Of a stretch of 64,000 bases of DNA, positions 19,050-27,685 are shown in pieces. The position numbers and the translations under genes were made by a program. Source of the stretch: Natrinema gari JCM 14663. Its GTDB lineage: Archaea; Halobacteriota; Halobacteria; Halobacteriales; Natrialbaceae. The stretch spans positions 1 to 64,000 of the forward strand of contig NZ_AOIJ01000087.1 of assembly GCF_000337175.1 (NCBI RefSeq). The letters are read 5' to 3'. The notes below the pieces were generated by a model. The model had not been told where the DNA came from and ran no database searches. It saw only the letters and a program-made list of their open reading frames with translations. The number at the start of each line of letters is the position of its first letter. The first letter of the stretch is position 1.

Positions 19050-19802
19050 CTACAGGTACGAGGCGTCCCACCGCGTCGCTTTCCGCCGATTGCCACACTC
19101 GTTGCACTCGATCCGTCCCATCGCGTCCATCGCGTTGTCGATCGAATCACAGTTCCCGCAGAACCACGCGTACAGTTCGTGTCGGTCCGGGCTCTCGTAG
19201 GCCGCGTAAAACGGGGCGCGCGTCCCGCGGGTAGCCTCGCCGTAGCTCACGTAGAGCGTCCGGCCGTCGACCGTGACTTCGTCGATCGCACCCCACTCGC
19301 CGTCGTCCTCGAGATCGGACTCGATGTACACGTTTTCGGTGAACGTTTCGTCGCCGATCTCGACCTCGCGCTGGCCGGCCTGTTCGAAGCCGTGGCTCCG
19401 GTAGAACTCGTTGCCGCCCTCGTTGTCCTCGAGGACGAAACAGCGAATCTGATCCGCGCCCGTCTCGAGGAGTGCCTCGCGAGTGCGGACGAGCAGTCGC
19501 ACGCCCGTAGCGTCGCCGCGGTGGTCGGGATGGATGTGCAACCAGAGGAGACGTCCCGTCTTCGACTGCTGGCCGACCAGTTCGCTCTGGGAGAACCCGA
19601 CGACGTCGCCGTCGCGTTCGACGACCAGGAACAGCGAGCGGTCGTCTGCGAGTTCACCGGGAAACGAGTCGCCGTACCATTGCTCGATCGCGTCGTCGAT
19701 GGTTGCTTCCTCGAGGAAGGCCGTGTACGTGGAACTGAGCGAATCACGGGCGATCGAGCGAATCGCATCGGCGTCCGAACGGGTCGCTTCACGGATATCC
19801 AT
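19050..19802 (-). CDS. GNAT family N-acetyltransferase with C-terminal zinc-ribbon-like domain
   Basis: A 250-aa protein. The N-terminal 150 residues form a GNAT acetyl-CoA transferase: MDIREATRSDADAIRSIARD, the beta4 strand LLWLHIHPDHRGDATGVRLL with the pyrophosphate-binding loop, and FYRSHGFEQAGQ. The remaining 100 residues carry a second small domain with two CxxC pairs (CGNCDSIDNAMDAMGRIECNECG), suggesting one zinc site. This is a combination seen in haloarchaeal proteins annotated with DUF5816. The ATG at 19802 is chosen because it begins immediately before the first GNAT strand. The longer 19850 start adds a segment without GNAT similarity. It is transcribed alone. The acetyl acceptor is unknown. 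Confidence 0.85.
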   Translation of the reverse strand: MDIREATRSDADAIRSIARDSLSSTYTAFLEEATIDDAIEQWYGDSFPGELADDRSLFLVVERDGDVVGFSQSELVGQQSKTGRLLWLHIHPDHRGDATGVRLLVRTREALLETGADQIRCFVLEDNEGGNEFYRSHGFEQAGQREVEIGDETFTENVYIESDLEDDGEWGAIDEVTVDGRTLYVSYGEATRGTRAPFYAAYESPDRHELYAWFCGNCDSIDNAMDAMGRIECNECGNRRKATRWDASYL

Positions 19803-19984
19803 GCGTGTCCATATCACACCGAGATACAAAACGTATGCCCACGGCCGCAAATTTTGATCGCCGGTGTTCGGGAGAACGCCGCGCTTCCCGCGAAAAGTCC
19901 CACCGACGACTCGAGGGAGAGCCGGACGCTCATCGGCGACGGTGAAGGGAGAAGATTCACGGTGGTGCCCCCGGAGAACGTCAT

Positions 19985-21079
19985 ATGAGCGACGACGCGG
20001 CGACCGAACCGCCCGACGGGGCAGCGGACTCCGAACCGATGGCCGAAGCGTTTACCTACAACGGCGGCCGGGTCGACCCCGGCGAGTCGGCGAACATCCG
20101 CTACGGCATCAGCGAAACGTATCTCGGGGACCCGGTTAGGATTCCAGTCACGGTCATCAACGGCGAGCATCCGGGTCCGACGGTCTTTCTCTCCGCGGCG
20201 GCACACGGTGACGAACTCAACGGGATCGAAGTCGTCCGTGAGGTGGCCCACGACTGGGACCACTCCGTACTCCACGGGACGTTAGTCTGTCTCCCGGTAA
20301 TGAACGTGCCGGGCTTTCTCGCACAGGAGCGGTATCTGCCGATCTACGACCGCGATCTGAACCGGTCGTTTCCCGGTCGGGAGGGGTCGACCAGCGCCAG
20401 ACGAATGGCCCACCGGATCTACACGAACTTCATCGAACCCTGTGACCTCGGGATCGACTTCCACACGTCGACGCGCGGCCGAACGAACATGCTCCACGTC
20501 CGCGCGAACATGGAGCAGTCGGGCGTCGACAGGCTCGCGAAGGCGTTCAGTTCCAACGTCATCATCGCGGGCGAAGGGCCGTCCGGGACGCTCCGCCGAG
20601 AGGCGACCGAAGACGGCATCCCGACGATCACCGTCGAAATGGGCGAGGCCCACCGGTTTCAGCGCCGCTTGATCGACCGCGCGCTCACCGGCGTCGCGAG
20701 CGTCCTTGCCGAATTCGGACTCCACCGCGAATCGTCGGTCCACTGGCCCGGCTGGCGGACCGTCATCGACGACGACAACGAGAAAACCTGGCTCCGCGCG
20801 GACGCCGGCGGCATCGTCGACATGAAACGCGGCCGCGGCGAGCTCGTCGAGGCTGGCGAAGCGATCTGTACTATCACCAACCCGTTCAAGGAAGAGGAAG
20901 ACATCGTCACCGTCGAGGCACCGTTTACCGGCCTCATCGTCGGCGTCCTCGAGAACCCCGTCGTCTATCCGGGGAATCCCCTCTGTCACCTCGTCGGGCT
21001 CTCGCCGGACACGCTCACCGCCCTCGAGCGCGAGCGGACAACGGAGAGTTCGCGATCCGAACTCCGGCGGAACGACTGA
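19985..21079 (+). CDS. Succinylglutamate desuccinylase / aspartoacylase family hydrolase
   Basis: A 364-aa M14-type zinc amidohydrolase. The zinc ligands are visible in AAAHGDELNGIEV (His and Glu) and in LGIDFHTSTRGR (His). The substrate-binding DRDLNRSFPG and the catalytic-Glu region ITVEMGEAHRFQ follow. The C-terminal third (DAGGIVDMKRGRGELVEAGEAICTI) is a beta-rich, biotinyl-like domain common in this branch. In bacteria, genes of this family often neighbour RimK and its RimB protease. Here the RimK-retropepsin fusion lies about 3 kb away on the other strand. The reaction is hydrolysis of an N-acylated amino acid or a gamma-glutamyl-like amide; the exact substrate is unknown. The ATG at 19985 fits the beginning of the acidic N terminus. 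Confidence 0.88.
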   Translation: MSDDAATEPPDGAADSEPMAEAFTYNGGRVDPGESANIRYGISETYLGDPVRIPVTVINGEHPGPTVFLSAAAHGDELNGIEVVREVAHDWDHSVLHGTLVCLPVMNVPGFLAQERYLPIYDRDLNRSFPGREGSTSARRMAHRIYTNFIEPCDLGIDFHTSTRGRTNMLHVRANMEQSGVDRLAKAFSSNVIIAGEGPSGTLRREATEDGIPTITVEMGEAHRFQRRLIDRALTGVASVLAEFGLHRESSVHWPGWRTVIDDDNEKTWLRADAGGIVDMKRGRGELVEAGEAICTITNPFKEEEDIVTVEAPFTGLIVGVLENPVVYPGNPLCHLVGLSPDTLTALERERTTESSRSELRRND

Positions 21080-21241
21080 CGATCCCCGGCGGTGGATCGG
21101 GCGGTAACTGCCGCCCGAACGGATTCGGGACCCCGCCACGACGGAGGTCTCGATTCGTCTCCAGTGGACCGGCCCGAGGCTGCGAACGGAGCGATAAAAG
21201 TAACTTCTATACCCCCACGGTCAAAGGGTCCACATGAGCGC

Positions 21242-21673
21242 ATGAGTCAGTCTTACAATCGCGGTCTCGTCGAGGACTTCGGTCGCTGGAAGGAGTTCTC
21301 GGCCGGCATGTGGGCGTGGATCTTCCACAAGTTCACCGGGTGGGTGTTAATCGGCTACTTGTTCACCCACATCGCCGTGCTGAGCACTTCTATCGATGGC
21401 GCACAGGGCAAAACGACGATGGTCGGCGGCGAGGAACTCAACGTGTACACTGCGACGCTGCAGGGACTCGAGGGGCTGTTCCTCATCCGACTGCTCGAGG
21501 TCGGCCTGCTCGCGGTCGCCGTTTTCCACATCCTGAACGGCCTGCGCCTGCTGATGGTCGATCTCGGCGTCGGGCTCGAGGCCCAGGACAAGAGTTTCTA
21601 CGCCTCGCTGATCCTGACGGGCGCGATCACCGTCGCGAGCGTCCCGACCTTCCTGACGGGGGTGACCATCTAA
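21242..21673 (+). CDS. sdhC: Succinate dehydrogenase cytochrome b556 subunit
   Basis: A 143-aa membrane subunit of succinate:quinone oxidoreductase (complex II). Three transmembrane helices are visible: [51 protein letters not shown] and [20 protein letters not shown]. His residues in HKFTGW and FHILNGLR are at the usual heme/quinone positions. The ATG at 21242 is used because the upstream in-frame ATG (21092) would precede any promoter: a TATA-like CGATAAAAG at 21191-21199 lies in the 5' region. The stop overlaps the sdhD start (TAATG). It opens the sdhCDBA operon. Confidence 0.93.
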   Translation: MSQSYNRGLVEDFGRWKEFSAGMWAWIFHKFTGWVLIGYLFTHIAVLSTSIDGAQGKTTMVGGEELNVYTATLQGLEGLFLIRLLEVGLLAVAVFHILNGLRLLMVDLGVGLEAQDKSFYASLILTGAITVASVPTFLTGVTI

Positions 21674-22038
21674 TGGCGGAACGATACTCCTCGTTTACCC
21701 CCGGCGGCACCGGCTGGTTCCTCCAGCGGATCACGGCGGCGTTTCTCGTCGTCGTTCTTGCCTTCCATTTCTTCCTCCTGCACTTCGTCAACCACGCGTA
21801 CGAGGTAACCTTCATGGGGACCCAGACCCGAATGCAGAACGTCGGATACTTCCTGACGATGGTCCTGTTCCTGATCACCGCCGCGTTCCACGGCGTCAAC
21901 GGCGTCTACAACGCCCTCGTCAATCAGGGACTCGAGGGGGGACGGAAGAAGGCCGTGCTGGCAGTACTGACCCTCGCCAGCGTCGCACTCGTCGCACAGG
22001 GTATCTACGTCGCGCTCGCGATGCGAGGAATGATCTAA
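21673..22038 (+). CDS. sdhD: Succinate dehydrogenase hydrophobic membrane anchor subunit
   Basis: A 121-aa protein, [20 protein letters not shown] onward, with three hydrophobic helices (AAFLVVVLAFHFFLLHFVNHA, VGYFLTMVLFLITAAFHGVNGVYNAL and AVLAVLTLASVALVAQGIYVAL). Together with SdhC it anchors complex II and forms the quinone site. Histidines in FHFFLLHFVNH and AAFHGVNG are candidate heme ligands. The start codon shares one base with the sdhC stop (TAATG at 21671-21675), a translationally coupled arrangement. The sdhB gene follows after one base. Confidence 0.92.
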   Translation: MAERYSSFTPGGTGWFLQRITAAFLVVVLAFHFFLLHFVNHAYEVTFMGTQTRMQNVGYFLTMVLFLITAAFHGVNGVYNALVNQGLEGGRKKAVLAVLTLASVALVAQGIYVALAMRGMI

Positions 22039-22039
22039 T

Positions 22040-22912
22040 ATGAGTACACAACAAGCCGAACCCGAAAGCCAGGAGGCACCGGACGACCCGGCGATGAACG
22101 GGGCAGAGTCGCCGGCGGCCGACGAACAGACCGGCGGCGGTATGGTCGACGACCACGCCGAAAAACGAGCGGAACTCGAGGGGGAGACGGTCCACATCAA
22201 GGTGTTCCGGTATGATCCCGAGGTCGAAGGCAAGCAGGAACCCCGCTTCGACGACTTCCACGTCCCCTTTGAGAAGGGGATGACCGTTCTCGACGCGGTC
22301 ATGTACGCCCGCGACGAGTACGATTCGTCGCTTACCTTCCGACACTCCTGTCGGCAGGCCGTCTGTGGCTCCGACGCCTTCTTCGTCAACGGCAAGCAGC
22401 GACTCGGGTGTAAGACCCAGATCTCCGACCTGGAGCAGCCGGTTCGCATCGAGCCGCTACCCCACCAGGAGGTCGTCAAGGACCTGGTCGTCGACATGGA
22501 TCACTTCTACGACCAGATGCACACCGTCGAGCCGTACTTCCAGGACGAGGACACGCCCGCGACCGAGGACCTCGAGGAGCAGCGCCAGACCCCCGAGAAC
22601 CGCGAGAAGATCAAGATGTCCTCGCGGTGTATCTGGTGTGGCGCGTGTATGTCTAGTTGTAACATCGCGGCCGGCGACAACGAGTATCTGGGCCCTGCGG
22701 CGATCAACAAGGCCTACAAGTTCGCGATGGACGACCGCGAGGACGAGCAGATCAAGGAGCATCGACTCCGCATTCTCGAGCAGGAACACGGCGTCTGGCG
22801 GTGTCAGACGCAGTTCTCCTGTACCGAGGTGTGTCCGAAGGACATTCCGCTCACCGAGCACATTCAGGAGCTCAAGCGGGAAGCAGTCAAGAAGAACCTG
22901 AAATTCTGGTAA
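22040..22912 (+). CDS. sdhB: Succinate dehydrogenase iron-sulfur subunit
   Basis: A 290-aa electron-transfer subunit linking the flavoprotein to the membrane anchors. After an acidic, low-complexity N-terminal extension of about 40 residues comes the plant-type [2Fe-2S] domain with CRQAVCGSDAFFVNGKQRLG followed by Cys. The third ligand position is Asp, as in E. coli SdhB. The C-terminal ferredoxin-like domain has CIWCGACMSSCNIAAGD for the [4Fe-4S] cluster and CQTQFSCTEVCPKDIP for the [3Fe-4S] region. It starts one base after the sdhD stop, and sdhA starts two bases after its own stop, so it is in the middle of a tight operon. Confidence 0.96.
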   Translation: MSTQQAEPESQEAPDDPAMNGAESPAADEQTGGGMVDDHAEKRAELEGETVHIKVFRYDPEVEGKQEPRFDDFHVPFEKGMTVLDAVMYARDEYDSSLTFRHSCRQAVCGSDAFFVNGKQRLGCKTQISDLEQPVRIEPLPHQEVVKDLVVDMDHFYDQMHTVEPYFQDEDTPATEDLEEQRQTPENREKIKMSSRCIWCGACMSSCNIAAGDNEYLGPAAINKAYKFAMDDREDEQIKEHRLRILEQEHGVWRCQTQFSCTEVCPKDIPLTEHIQELKREAVKKNLKFW

Positions 22913-22914
22913 TC

Positions 22915-24753
22915 ATGTACGAACACGACGTTATCGTGGTCGGCGCCGGCGGCGCCGGCCTCCGGGCCGCGATCGCAGCGCACGAAGCAGGAGCGGACGT
23001 GGCGATGGTCTCGAAGCTCCATCCCGTCCGCAGCCACACCGGCGCGGCGGAGGGTGGCATCAACGCCGCCCTCCAGGAGGGGGACGACTGGGAACTCCAC
23101 GCCTACGACACGATGAAGGGGTCGGACTACCTCGGCGACGCGCCGGCGGTCGAGACCCTCGCCAAGAACTCCCCCAAGGAGACGATCAACCTGGAGCACT
23201 GGGGCATGCCGTTCTCCCGCGAGGAAGACGGTACCGTCTCCCAGCGACCGTTCGGCGGGCTCTCCTATCCCCGGACCACGTACGCCGGAGCCGAGACGGG
23301 GCATCATCTGCTCCATACGATGTACGAGCAGGTCGTCAAACGGGGCATCCAGGTCTACGACGAGTGGTACGTGATGAACCTCGCGACGACCGACGAGGCC
23401 GACCCCAACGACCGCGAGTGCCACGGCGTCGTCGCCTACGACGTTCAGTCCGGCAACATCGAGGGCTTCAAAGCGAACCAGGGCGTCGTCCTTGCGACCG
23501 GCGGCCCCGGCCAGGCCTTCGATCACACCACCAACGCCGTCTCCTGTACGGGCGACGGACACGCGATGGCCTATCGCGCCGGCGCACCGCTCGAGGACAT
23601 GGAGTTCATTCAGTTCCACCCCACGTCGCTGCCGTCGACGGGCGTCCTCATCAGTGAGGGTGTCCGCGGCGAGGGCGGTATCCTCTACAACAGCGAGGGC
23701 GAGCGGTTCATGTTCGAACACGGCTACGCGAACAACTCCGGCGAACTCGCGAGCCGCGACGTCGTCGCCCGCGCCGAACTCACCGAAGTCGGCGAGGGCC
23801 GCGGCGTCGAAGACGAGTACGTCCATCTGGACATGCGCCACCTCGGCGAGGAACGCATCATGGACCGCCTCGAGAACATCCTCCACCTCGCGGAGGACTT
23901 CGAGGGCGTCGACGGGCTCGTCGAGCCCATGCCGGTCAAGCCCGGCCAGCACTACGCGATGGGCGGCATCGAGGTCGACGAGAACGGCCAGACCTGCGTC
24001 AACGGCCTCTACGCGGCCGGCGAGTGTGCCTGCGTCTCCGTCCACGGCGGCAACCGGCTCGGCGGGAACGCCCTGCCGGAGCTGATCGTCTTCGGCAAGC
24101 GCGCCGGTCGCCACGCCGCCGGCGAGGATCTGGGCGACCCCGAGATCCGGACCGGCTACGGCGACGACGTCGAGGACGAGACCGAGACCGACCTGCCCGT
24201 CACACCGGGCGACGCGGGAGTCGATACGTCCGGCGGGGTCGCCGCGGATGGCGGCGTCACGGCCGATGCCGAAGGGGTCCTCGAGCGTACCGTCGAGACC
24301 GCTCGCCAGCGCGTCGACCGCCTCATGGACAAGGAAGACGGCGTCCAGCACGCCGAAATCCGCGCGAAGCTCCAGAAGGCGATGACCGACTACGTCAACG
24401 TCTTCCGGACCGAGGAGGGCGTCAAGAAGGCGCTGCGGCTCATCCGCGAGTGCCGCCAGGAGTATCAGGACGTCTACGTCGACGACCCGTCGCGGACGTT
24501 CAACACTGACCTCCAGCAGACCATCGAGACGCGCAACCTGATCGACGTCGCCGAAACGATCGCGCTCGGCGCGCTCGTCCGCGACGAGTTCCGCGGCGCA
24601 CACTGGCGCAAGGAACACCAAGAGCGCAAGGACGAGGAATGGCTCAAACACACGCTCATCTCGTGGGACGACGGCGAGCCCTCGATCTTCTACCGACCGG
24701 TCATTCTCGAGGGCGAGAACAAGACCTACGAGCCGAAAGAGCGCAGCTACTGA
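22915..24753 (+). CDS. sdhA: Succinate dehydrogenase flavoprotein subunit
   Basis: A 612-aa catalytic subunit oxidising succinate to fumarate. It contains the FAD Rossmann motif VIVVGAGGAGLRAAIAAHEA, and the covalent-FAD His in VRSHTGAAEGGIN. Active-site segments are FIQFHPTSLPSTGVLI and SEGVRGEGGILYN, with the capping-domain His/Arg region HYAMGGIEVDENG and SVHGGNRLGGNALPELI. The C-terminal helical domain ends with RDEFRGAHWRKEHQERKDEEW. Around residues 415-465 there is an acidic Gly-rich insert (DVEDETETDLPV). I chose the ATG at 22915 (MYEHDVIVVGAG), two bases after the sdhB stop. The in-frame codon at 22801 lies inside sdhB. A hairpin follows the stop. Confidence 0.97.
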   Translation: MYEHDVIVVGAGGAGLRAAIAAHEAGADVAMVSKLHPVRSHTGAAEGGINAALQEGDDWELHAYDTMKGSDYLGDAPAVETLAKNSPKETINLEHWGMPFSREEDGTVSQRPFGGLSYPRTTYAGAETGHHLLHTMYEQVVKRGIQVYDEWYVMNLATTDEADPNDRECHGVVAYDVQSGNIEGFKANQGVVLATGGPGQAFDHTTNAVSCTGDGHAMAYRAGAPLEDMEFIQFHPTSLPSTGVLISEGVRGEGGILYNSEGERFMFEHGYANNSGELASRDVVARAELTEVGEGRGVEDEYVHLDMRHLGEERIMDRLENILHLAEDFEGVDGLVEPMPVKPGQHYAMGGIEVDENGQTCVNGLYAAGECACVSVHGGNRLGGNALPELIVFGKRAGRHAAGEDLGDPEIRTGYGDDVEDETETDLPVTPGDAGVDTSGGVAADGGVTADAEGVLERTVETARQRVDRLMDKEDGVQHAEIRAKLQKAMTDYVNVFRTEEGVKKALRLIRECRQEYQDVYVDDPSRTFNTDLQQTIETRNLIDVAETIALGALVRDEFRGAHWRKEHQERKDEEWLKHTLISWDDGEPSIFYRPVILEGENKTYEPKERSY

Positions 24754-24762
24754 CGCCGCAGG

Positions 24763-24778
24763 CCGGCCGTTCGGCCGG
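24763..24778 (+). terminator. Hairpin after sdhCDBA
   Basis: CCGGCC and GGCCGG form a perfect 6-bp stem around a GTTC loop, extendable by two G-T pairs, starting 9 bp after the sdhA stop. It is the likely 3'-end structure of the operon mRNA; no T-run follows. Confidence 0.4.
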
Positions 24779-24834
24779 TTCCGCCCTGCTACACCAGCAA
24801 AGCTAAACGTCACGCCACGCTATCGTGGCCCGAG

Positions 24835-26139
24835 ATGTTATTGTCGGGAACGGTCGTTGCTGACGCCGAAACCGTGATTCACGACGGTGCCGTCGTCGTC
24901 GAAGACGACCTGATCGTCGCCGTCGGAGACCGGTCGACGTGTCTCGAAGAGTACCCCGATCACGACCGTGACTCGTACGACGTGCTCGCACCGGGCACCG
25001 TCGGCGCACACGTCCACTCCGTCCAGAGCCTCGGGCGCGGCATCGCTGACGACACCGAGTTGCTCGAGTGGCTTTACGACTACGTACTGCCGATGGAGGC
25101 GTCGCTGTCACCGGCTGCGATGCGAACTGCCGCCGAACTCGGCTACCTCGAGATGATCAAGAGCGGGACCACGACCTGTATCGATCATCTCTCCGTCGAT
25201 CACGCAGCACAGGCGTTCGAGGCGGCTCAGGAACTCGGCATTCGCGGCCGCCTCGGAAAGGTCATGATGGACAAGGAAGCGCCGCCGGGGCTGCTCGAGG
25301 ACACCGACGAGGCGCTCGCGGAGAGCGAGCGGCTCATTCGCCGGTACCACGGCCTCGATGACGGCCGCATCCGGTACGCCGTGACGCCGCGGTTCGCCGT
25401 GAGTTGCACCGAGGCCTGTCTGCGCGGGGCTCGGCACCTCGCCGACGACTACGACGACGTGATGATCCACACGCACGCGAGCGAGAACCGTGGGGAAATC
25501 GAGACCGTCGAGGACGAAACCGGCCGCCGGAACATTCAGTGGCTCGACGAGGTCGGGTTGACCGGCGAGGACGTCGTGCTCGCACACTGTGTCTGGACCG
25601 ACGAGTCCGAACGCGAACTGCTCGCGGACACCGGAACGAACGTTACCTATTGTCCCTCTTCGAATATGAAACTCGCCAGTGGCGTCGCACCGGTACTCGA
25701 CTATCTAGATCGGGGGATCAACGTCGCGCTGGGCAACGACGGGCCGCCGTGTAACAACACGCTCGATCCGTTCACGGAGATGCGACAGGCGAGCCTCCTC
25801 CAGAAGGTCGATCGACTCGAGCCCCAAGCGCTGCCGGCGCGAACAGTGTTCGAGATGGCGACGATCAACGGCGCACGGGCAGCGGGATTCGACCGCGTCG
25901 GGAAACTGCGCGAGGGCTGGAGCGCCGACATCATCGGCCTCGAGACGGCGGTCACCCGTGCGACGCCGATACACGACGTCCTCTCACATCTGACGTTTGC
26001 CGCACACGGCGACGACGTACAGTTCACGATGGTCGACGGAACCGCGTTGATGCGCGATGGCGAGGTATTCGTCGCGGACGCCGCGGCAATCAGATCACGA
26101 GCCCGCGAATTCGCTGCCGAACTGGATGCCACCTGCTGA
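24835..26139 (+). CDS. Amidohydrolase, SAH/5'-deoxyadenosine deaminase-like (ATZ/TRZ family)
   Basis: A 434-aa metal-dependent deaminase of the amidohydrolase superfamily. Ligand motifs are HVH in GTVGAHVHSVQSLGRG, the His in MIHTHASENRGEIE, the His in VLAHCVWTDESE, and the Asp in LGNDGPPCNNTLD. The SSNMKLASGVAP segment is typical of S-adenosylhomocysteine, 5'-methylthioadenosine and 5'-deoxyadenosine deaminases, which convert 6-amino purines to inosine derivatives in nucleoside salvage. It resembles N-ethylammeline chlorohydrolase only by family. The ATG at 24835 begins the N-terminal beta-sandwich (MLLSGTVVADAETVIHDGAV). No obvious operon partner is seen. The substrate is inferred from the family and not from context. 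Confidence 0.88.
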   Translation: MLLSGTVVADAETVIHDGAVVVEDDLIVAVGDRSTCLEEYPDHDRDSYDVLAPGTVGAHVHSVQSLGRGIADDTELLEWLYDYVLPMEASLSPAAMRTAAELGYLEMIKSGTTTCIDHLSVDHAAQAFEAAQELGIRGRLGKVMMDKEAPPGLLEDTDEALAESERLIRRYHGLDDGRIRYAVTPRFAVSCTEACLRGARHLADDYDDVMIHTHASENRGEIETVEDETGRRNIQWLDEVGLTGEDVVLAHCVWTDESERELLADTGTNVTYCPSSNMKLASGVAPVLDYLDRGINVALGNDGPPCNNTLDPFTEMRQASLLQKVDRLEPQALPARTVFEMATINGARAAGFDRVGKLREGWSADIIGLETAVTRATPIHDVLSHLTFAAHGDDVQFTMVDGTALMRDGEVFVADAAAIRSRAREFAAELDATC

Positions 26140-26492
26140 CGAGACCCGATTCGACGATCGACGTGTGGTGACGGATAGTTCTCGTCGCCGGTGCGCACGC
26201 CGGTCGCCGCCCGTCCGATTTCGGCTCCCGGATCGATACCGACGATCCTCAAACCCCCGATAGCGCCGACAATACCGGAATTCGACTGTTGGAGAGGGTG
26301 GAACGACGACGCTGGTTGTTCCGATCAGTTCTCGAGTGGCACCCAGTTGGTGCAGGCCTCCCACGCGGCGCAGCCCCTGTCGTCGCGGTCCACTCGAGTC
26401 GCGTTTCCGCCGGACGGAACCGGTGTCGGGCACCCGATTTCGACAGATGACGATGCACAATTTTAATATCGTCGAACCATCGAACCAGTAAT
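26140..26492. other. Intergenic region ending in the promoter of a small wHTH gene
   Basis: No gene is recognised in this stretch. The right end contains an AT-rich TTTTTAATATC at 26460-26470. The rest has haloarchaeal base composition, with short frames only that lack family similarity or convincing starts. Confidence 0.5.
26460..26487 (+). promoter_or_regulatory. TATA box and TCGAACCA direct repeat upstream of wHTH gene
   Basis: A TATA-like TTTTAATAT is centred about 26 nt upstream of the ATG at 26493, implying a leaderless mRNA. Directly after it TCGAACCA occurs twice in tandem (TCGAACCATCGAACCA at 26472-26487), covering the predicted transcription start. A protein bound there would block initiation, so autoregulation by the small wHTH protein is plausible. 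Confidence 0.5.
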
Positions 26493-26717
26493 ATGACTCA
26501 GAGCGGAAAGTCACGATCGACGGTATCGATTCCCGACGACATCGAGTCCGCACAGGCGAAACTCGTCTACCTCTACGTCTCCGTGTGGCCGACTGCGACG
26601 CCAGGGGATATCTGTACGGCGCTCGCACTCAACAAGGGAACCGTCCTCTCGATCGCCGGAACGCTTCGGGATCGCGGCTACCTCGAGCGGCGGGACGGCG
26701 GGTACGAACTCGCCTGA
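26493..26717 (+). CDS. Small winged-helix DNA-binding protein
   Basis: A 74-aa protein made up almost entirely of one winged-helix domain: SIPDDIESAQAKLVYLYVSV, the recognition-helix region TPGDICTALALNKGTVLSIAGTLRDRGYL and the wing ERRDGGYELA. The pattern is like MarR/TrmB-type haloarchaeal regulators with no ligand domain. The start is supported by a TATA box 26 nt upstream. A tandem direct repeat sits between TATA and ATG. The target is unknown, and self-regulation is inferred from the repeat. Confidence 0.85.
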   Translation: MTQSGKSRSTVSIPDDIESAQAKLVYLYVSVWPTATPGDICTALALNKGTVLSIAGTLRDRGYLERRDGGYELA

Positions 26718-26804
26718 GGGTGCATCCGGGTCGTCGTCCGCCGAGGGATGTCCCACTGCGTACCTGCGTTCCAGCGTCCTGACGGCGGGCAAAGGCGAGG
26801 GCAC

Positions 26805-27620
26805 CTAGAGTTCGATTCGCTCGACTAACTGCTCGCGGTTTTCGTTCGTGTTGAGCGCGACGATCCGAATCTGGTCTTCGAGTCCGGAGTCCTTGAGTTT
26901 GGCCTTGAGCAGGTTGTCGACCTGGTAGACGCCCGCGGCGTTGGTCATCTCGATCTCGACCATGACAGGGGTGGTGCTGCCCCCCTGGAGCGAGACGCGA
27001 CTGATGGCCTGGCTCGAGAGGGTGTTGATCCCCCGGCCACCGGACTCGTAGGGGATTCGGGAGCGGCCCCGTTCCATGTCGAGCGCGTCGGCGACGCGGA
27101 TAACGCCGGCTTCAGTCGTCAAGGGCGTCTCGGCGGTGTGATGACAGAGGATCGCATGGAGGGTCTCGCCTTTCATCCGGACGGTGTCAGCGGCGTCGTA
27201 GAACTCGGGGAGTATCCGCTCGAGAATGTCCGCCGCCAGCGGAATCGAGTAGTAGGCGTGGCTGTCGCGGTGGACGACGTGGCCGACGTCGTGGAGTGTC
27301 GCCGCGAGCGCGATGATGACCGATTCGTCCGCCTCGTCGAGCCCCTGCTGGCGTGCCCCGTTGAAGTCGACATCACCGGCCTTGAGGAGGTCGTACAGAC
27401 ACAGCGCACGGTTGCGAACGATCTCGATGTGTTTCGTTCCGTGATCGTTGTACCGCATCCGGTCGACCGCGTTGACGTTCTGTGCCTCGAGATAGGCCGT
27501 GATCTCCGCGTCGTCTTCGATGTACTCGAGGACGGCGTTTAGTTTCTCGTCGGGGAAGTTGTGGTCGTCGTCGGGAACGTAGACGCGGCTGGAGTCCTCG
27601 TCGGCGGCAGAATCGCTCAT
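26805..27620 (-). CDS. HD-domain phosphohydrolase
   Basis: A 271-aa HD superfamily metal-dependent phosphohydrolase. The metal site is visible as HDVGH (AATLHDVGHVVHRDSHAYYS, about residue 110), preceded by NDHGTKHIEIVRNRAL with an additional His and followed by ILCHHTAETPLTTEAGVIRVADALDMERGR, which supplies the second His pair and Asp. The C-terminal about 75 residues (VSLQGGSTTPVMVEIEMTNAAG) form a small alpha/beta domain that may be regulatory. It could act on a nucleotide or cyclic dinucleotide; no substrate can be read from the sequence. A TATA-like CTTTTTTAGT at 27641-27650 is 25 nt upstream, so it is probably leaderless. The peroxiredoxin gene is 65 bp upstream on the same strand. Confidence 0.9.
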   Translation of the reverse strand: MSDSAADEDSSRVYVPDDDHNFPDEKLNAVLEYIEDDAEITAYLEAQNVNAVDRMRYNDHGTKHIEIVRNRALCLYDLLKAGDVDFNGARQQGLDEADESVIIALAATLHDVGHVVHRDSHAYYSIPLAADILERILPEFYDAADTVRMKGETLHAILCHHTAETPLTTEAGVIRVADALDMERGRSRIPYESGGRGINTLSSQAISRVSLQGGSTTPVMVEIEMTNAAGVYQVDNLLKAKLKDSGLEDQIRIVALNTNENREQLVERIEL

Positions 27621-27640
27621 ACCGGAACCGTGGGTTGCGG

Positions 27641-27650
27641 ACTAAAAAAG
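27641..27650 (-). promoter_or_regulatory. TATA box of the HD-domain gene
   Basis: On the minus strand CTTTTTTAGT is centred 25 nt upstream of the ATG at 27620. It shows that the HD-domain gene can be transcribed separately from the peroxiredoxin gene. Confidence 0.45.
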
Positions 27651-27685
27651 CCCTGCGACGGTCGTCTCGGCGGTTTCGAGGCGAG

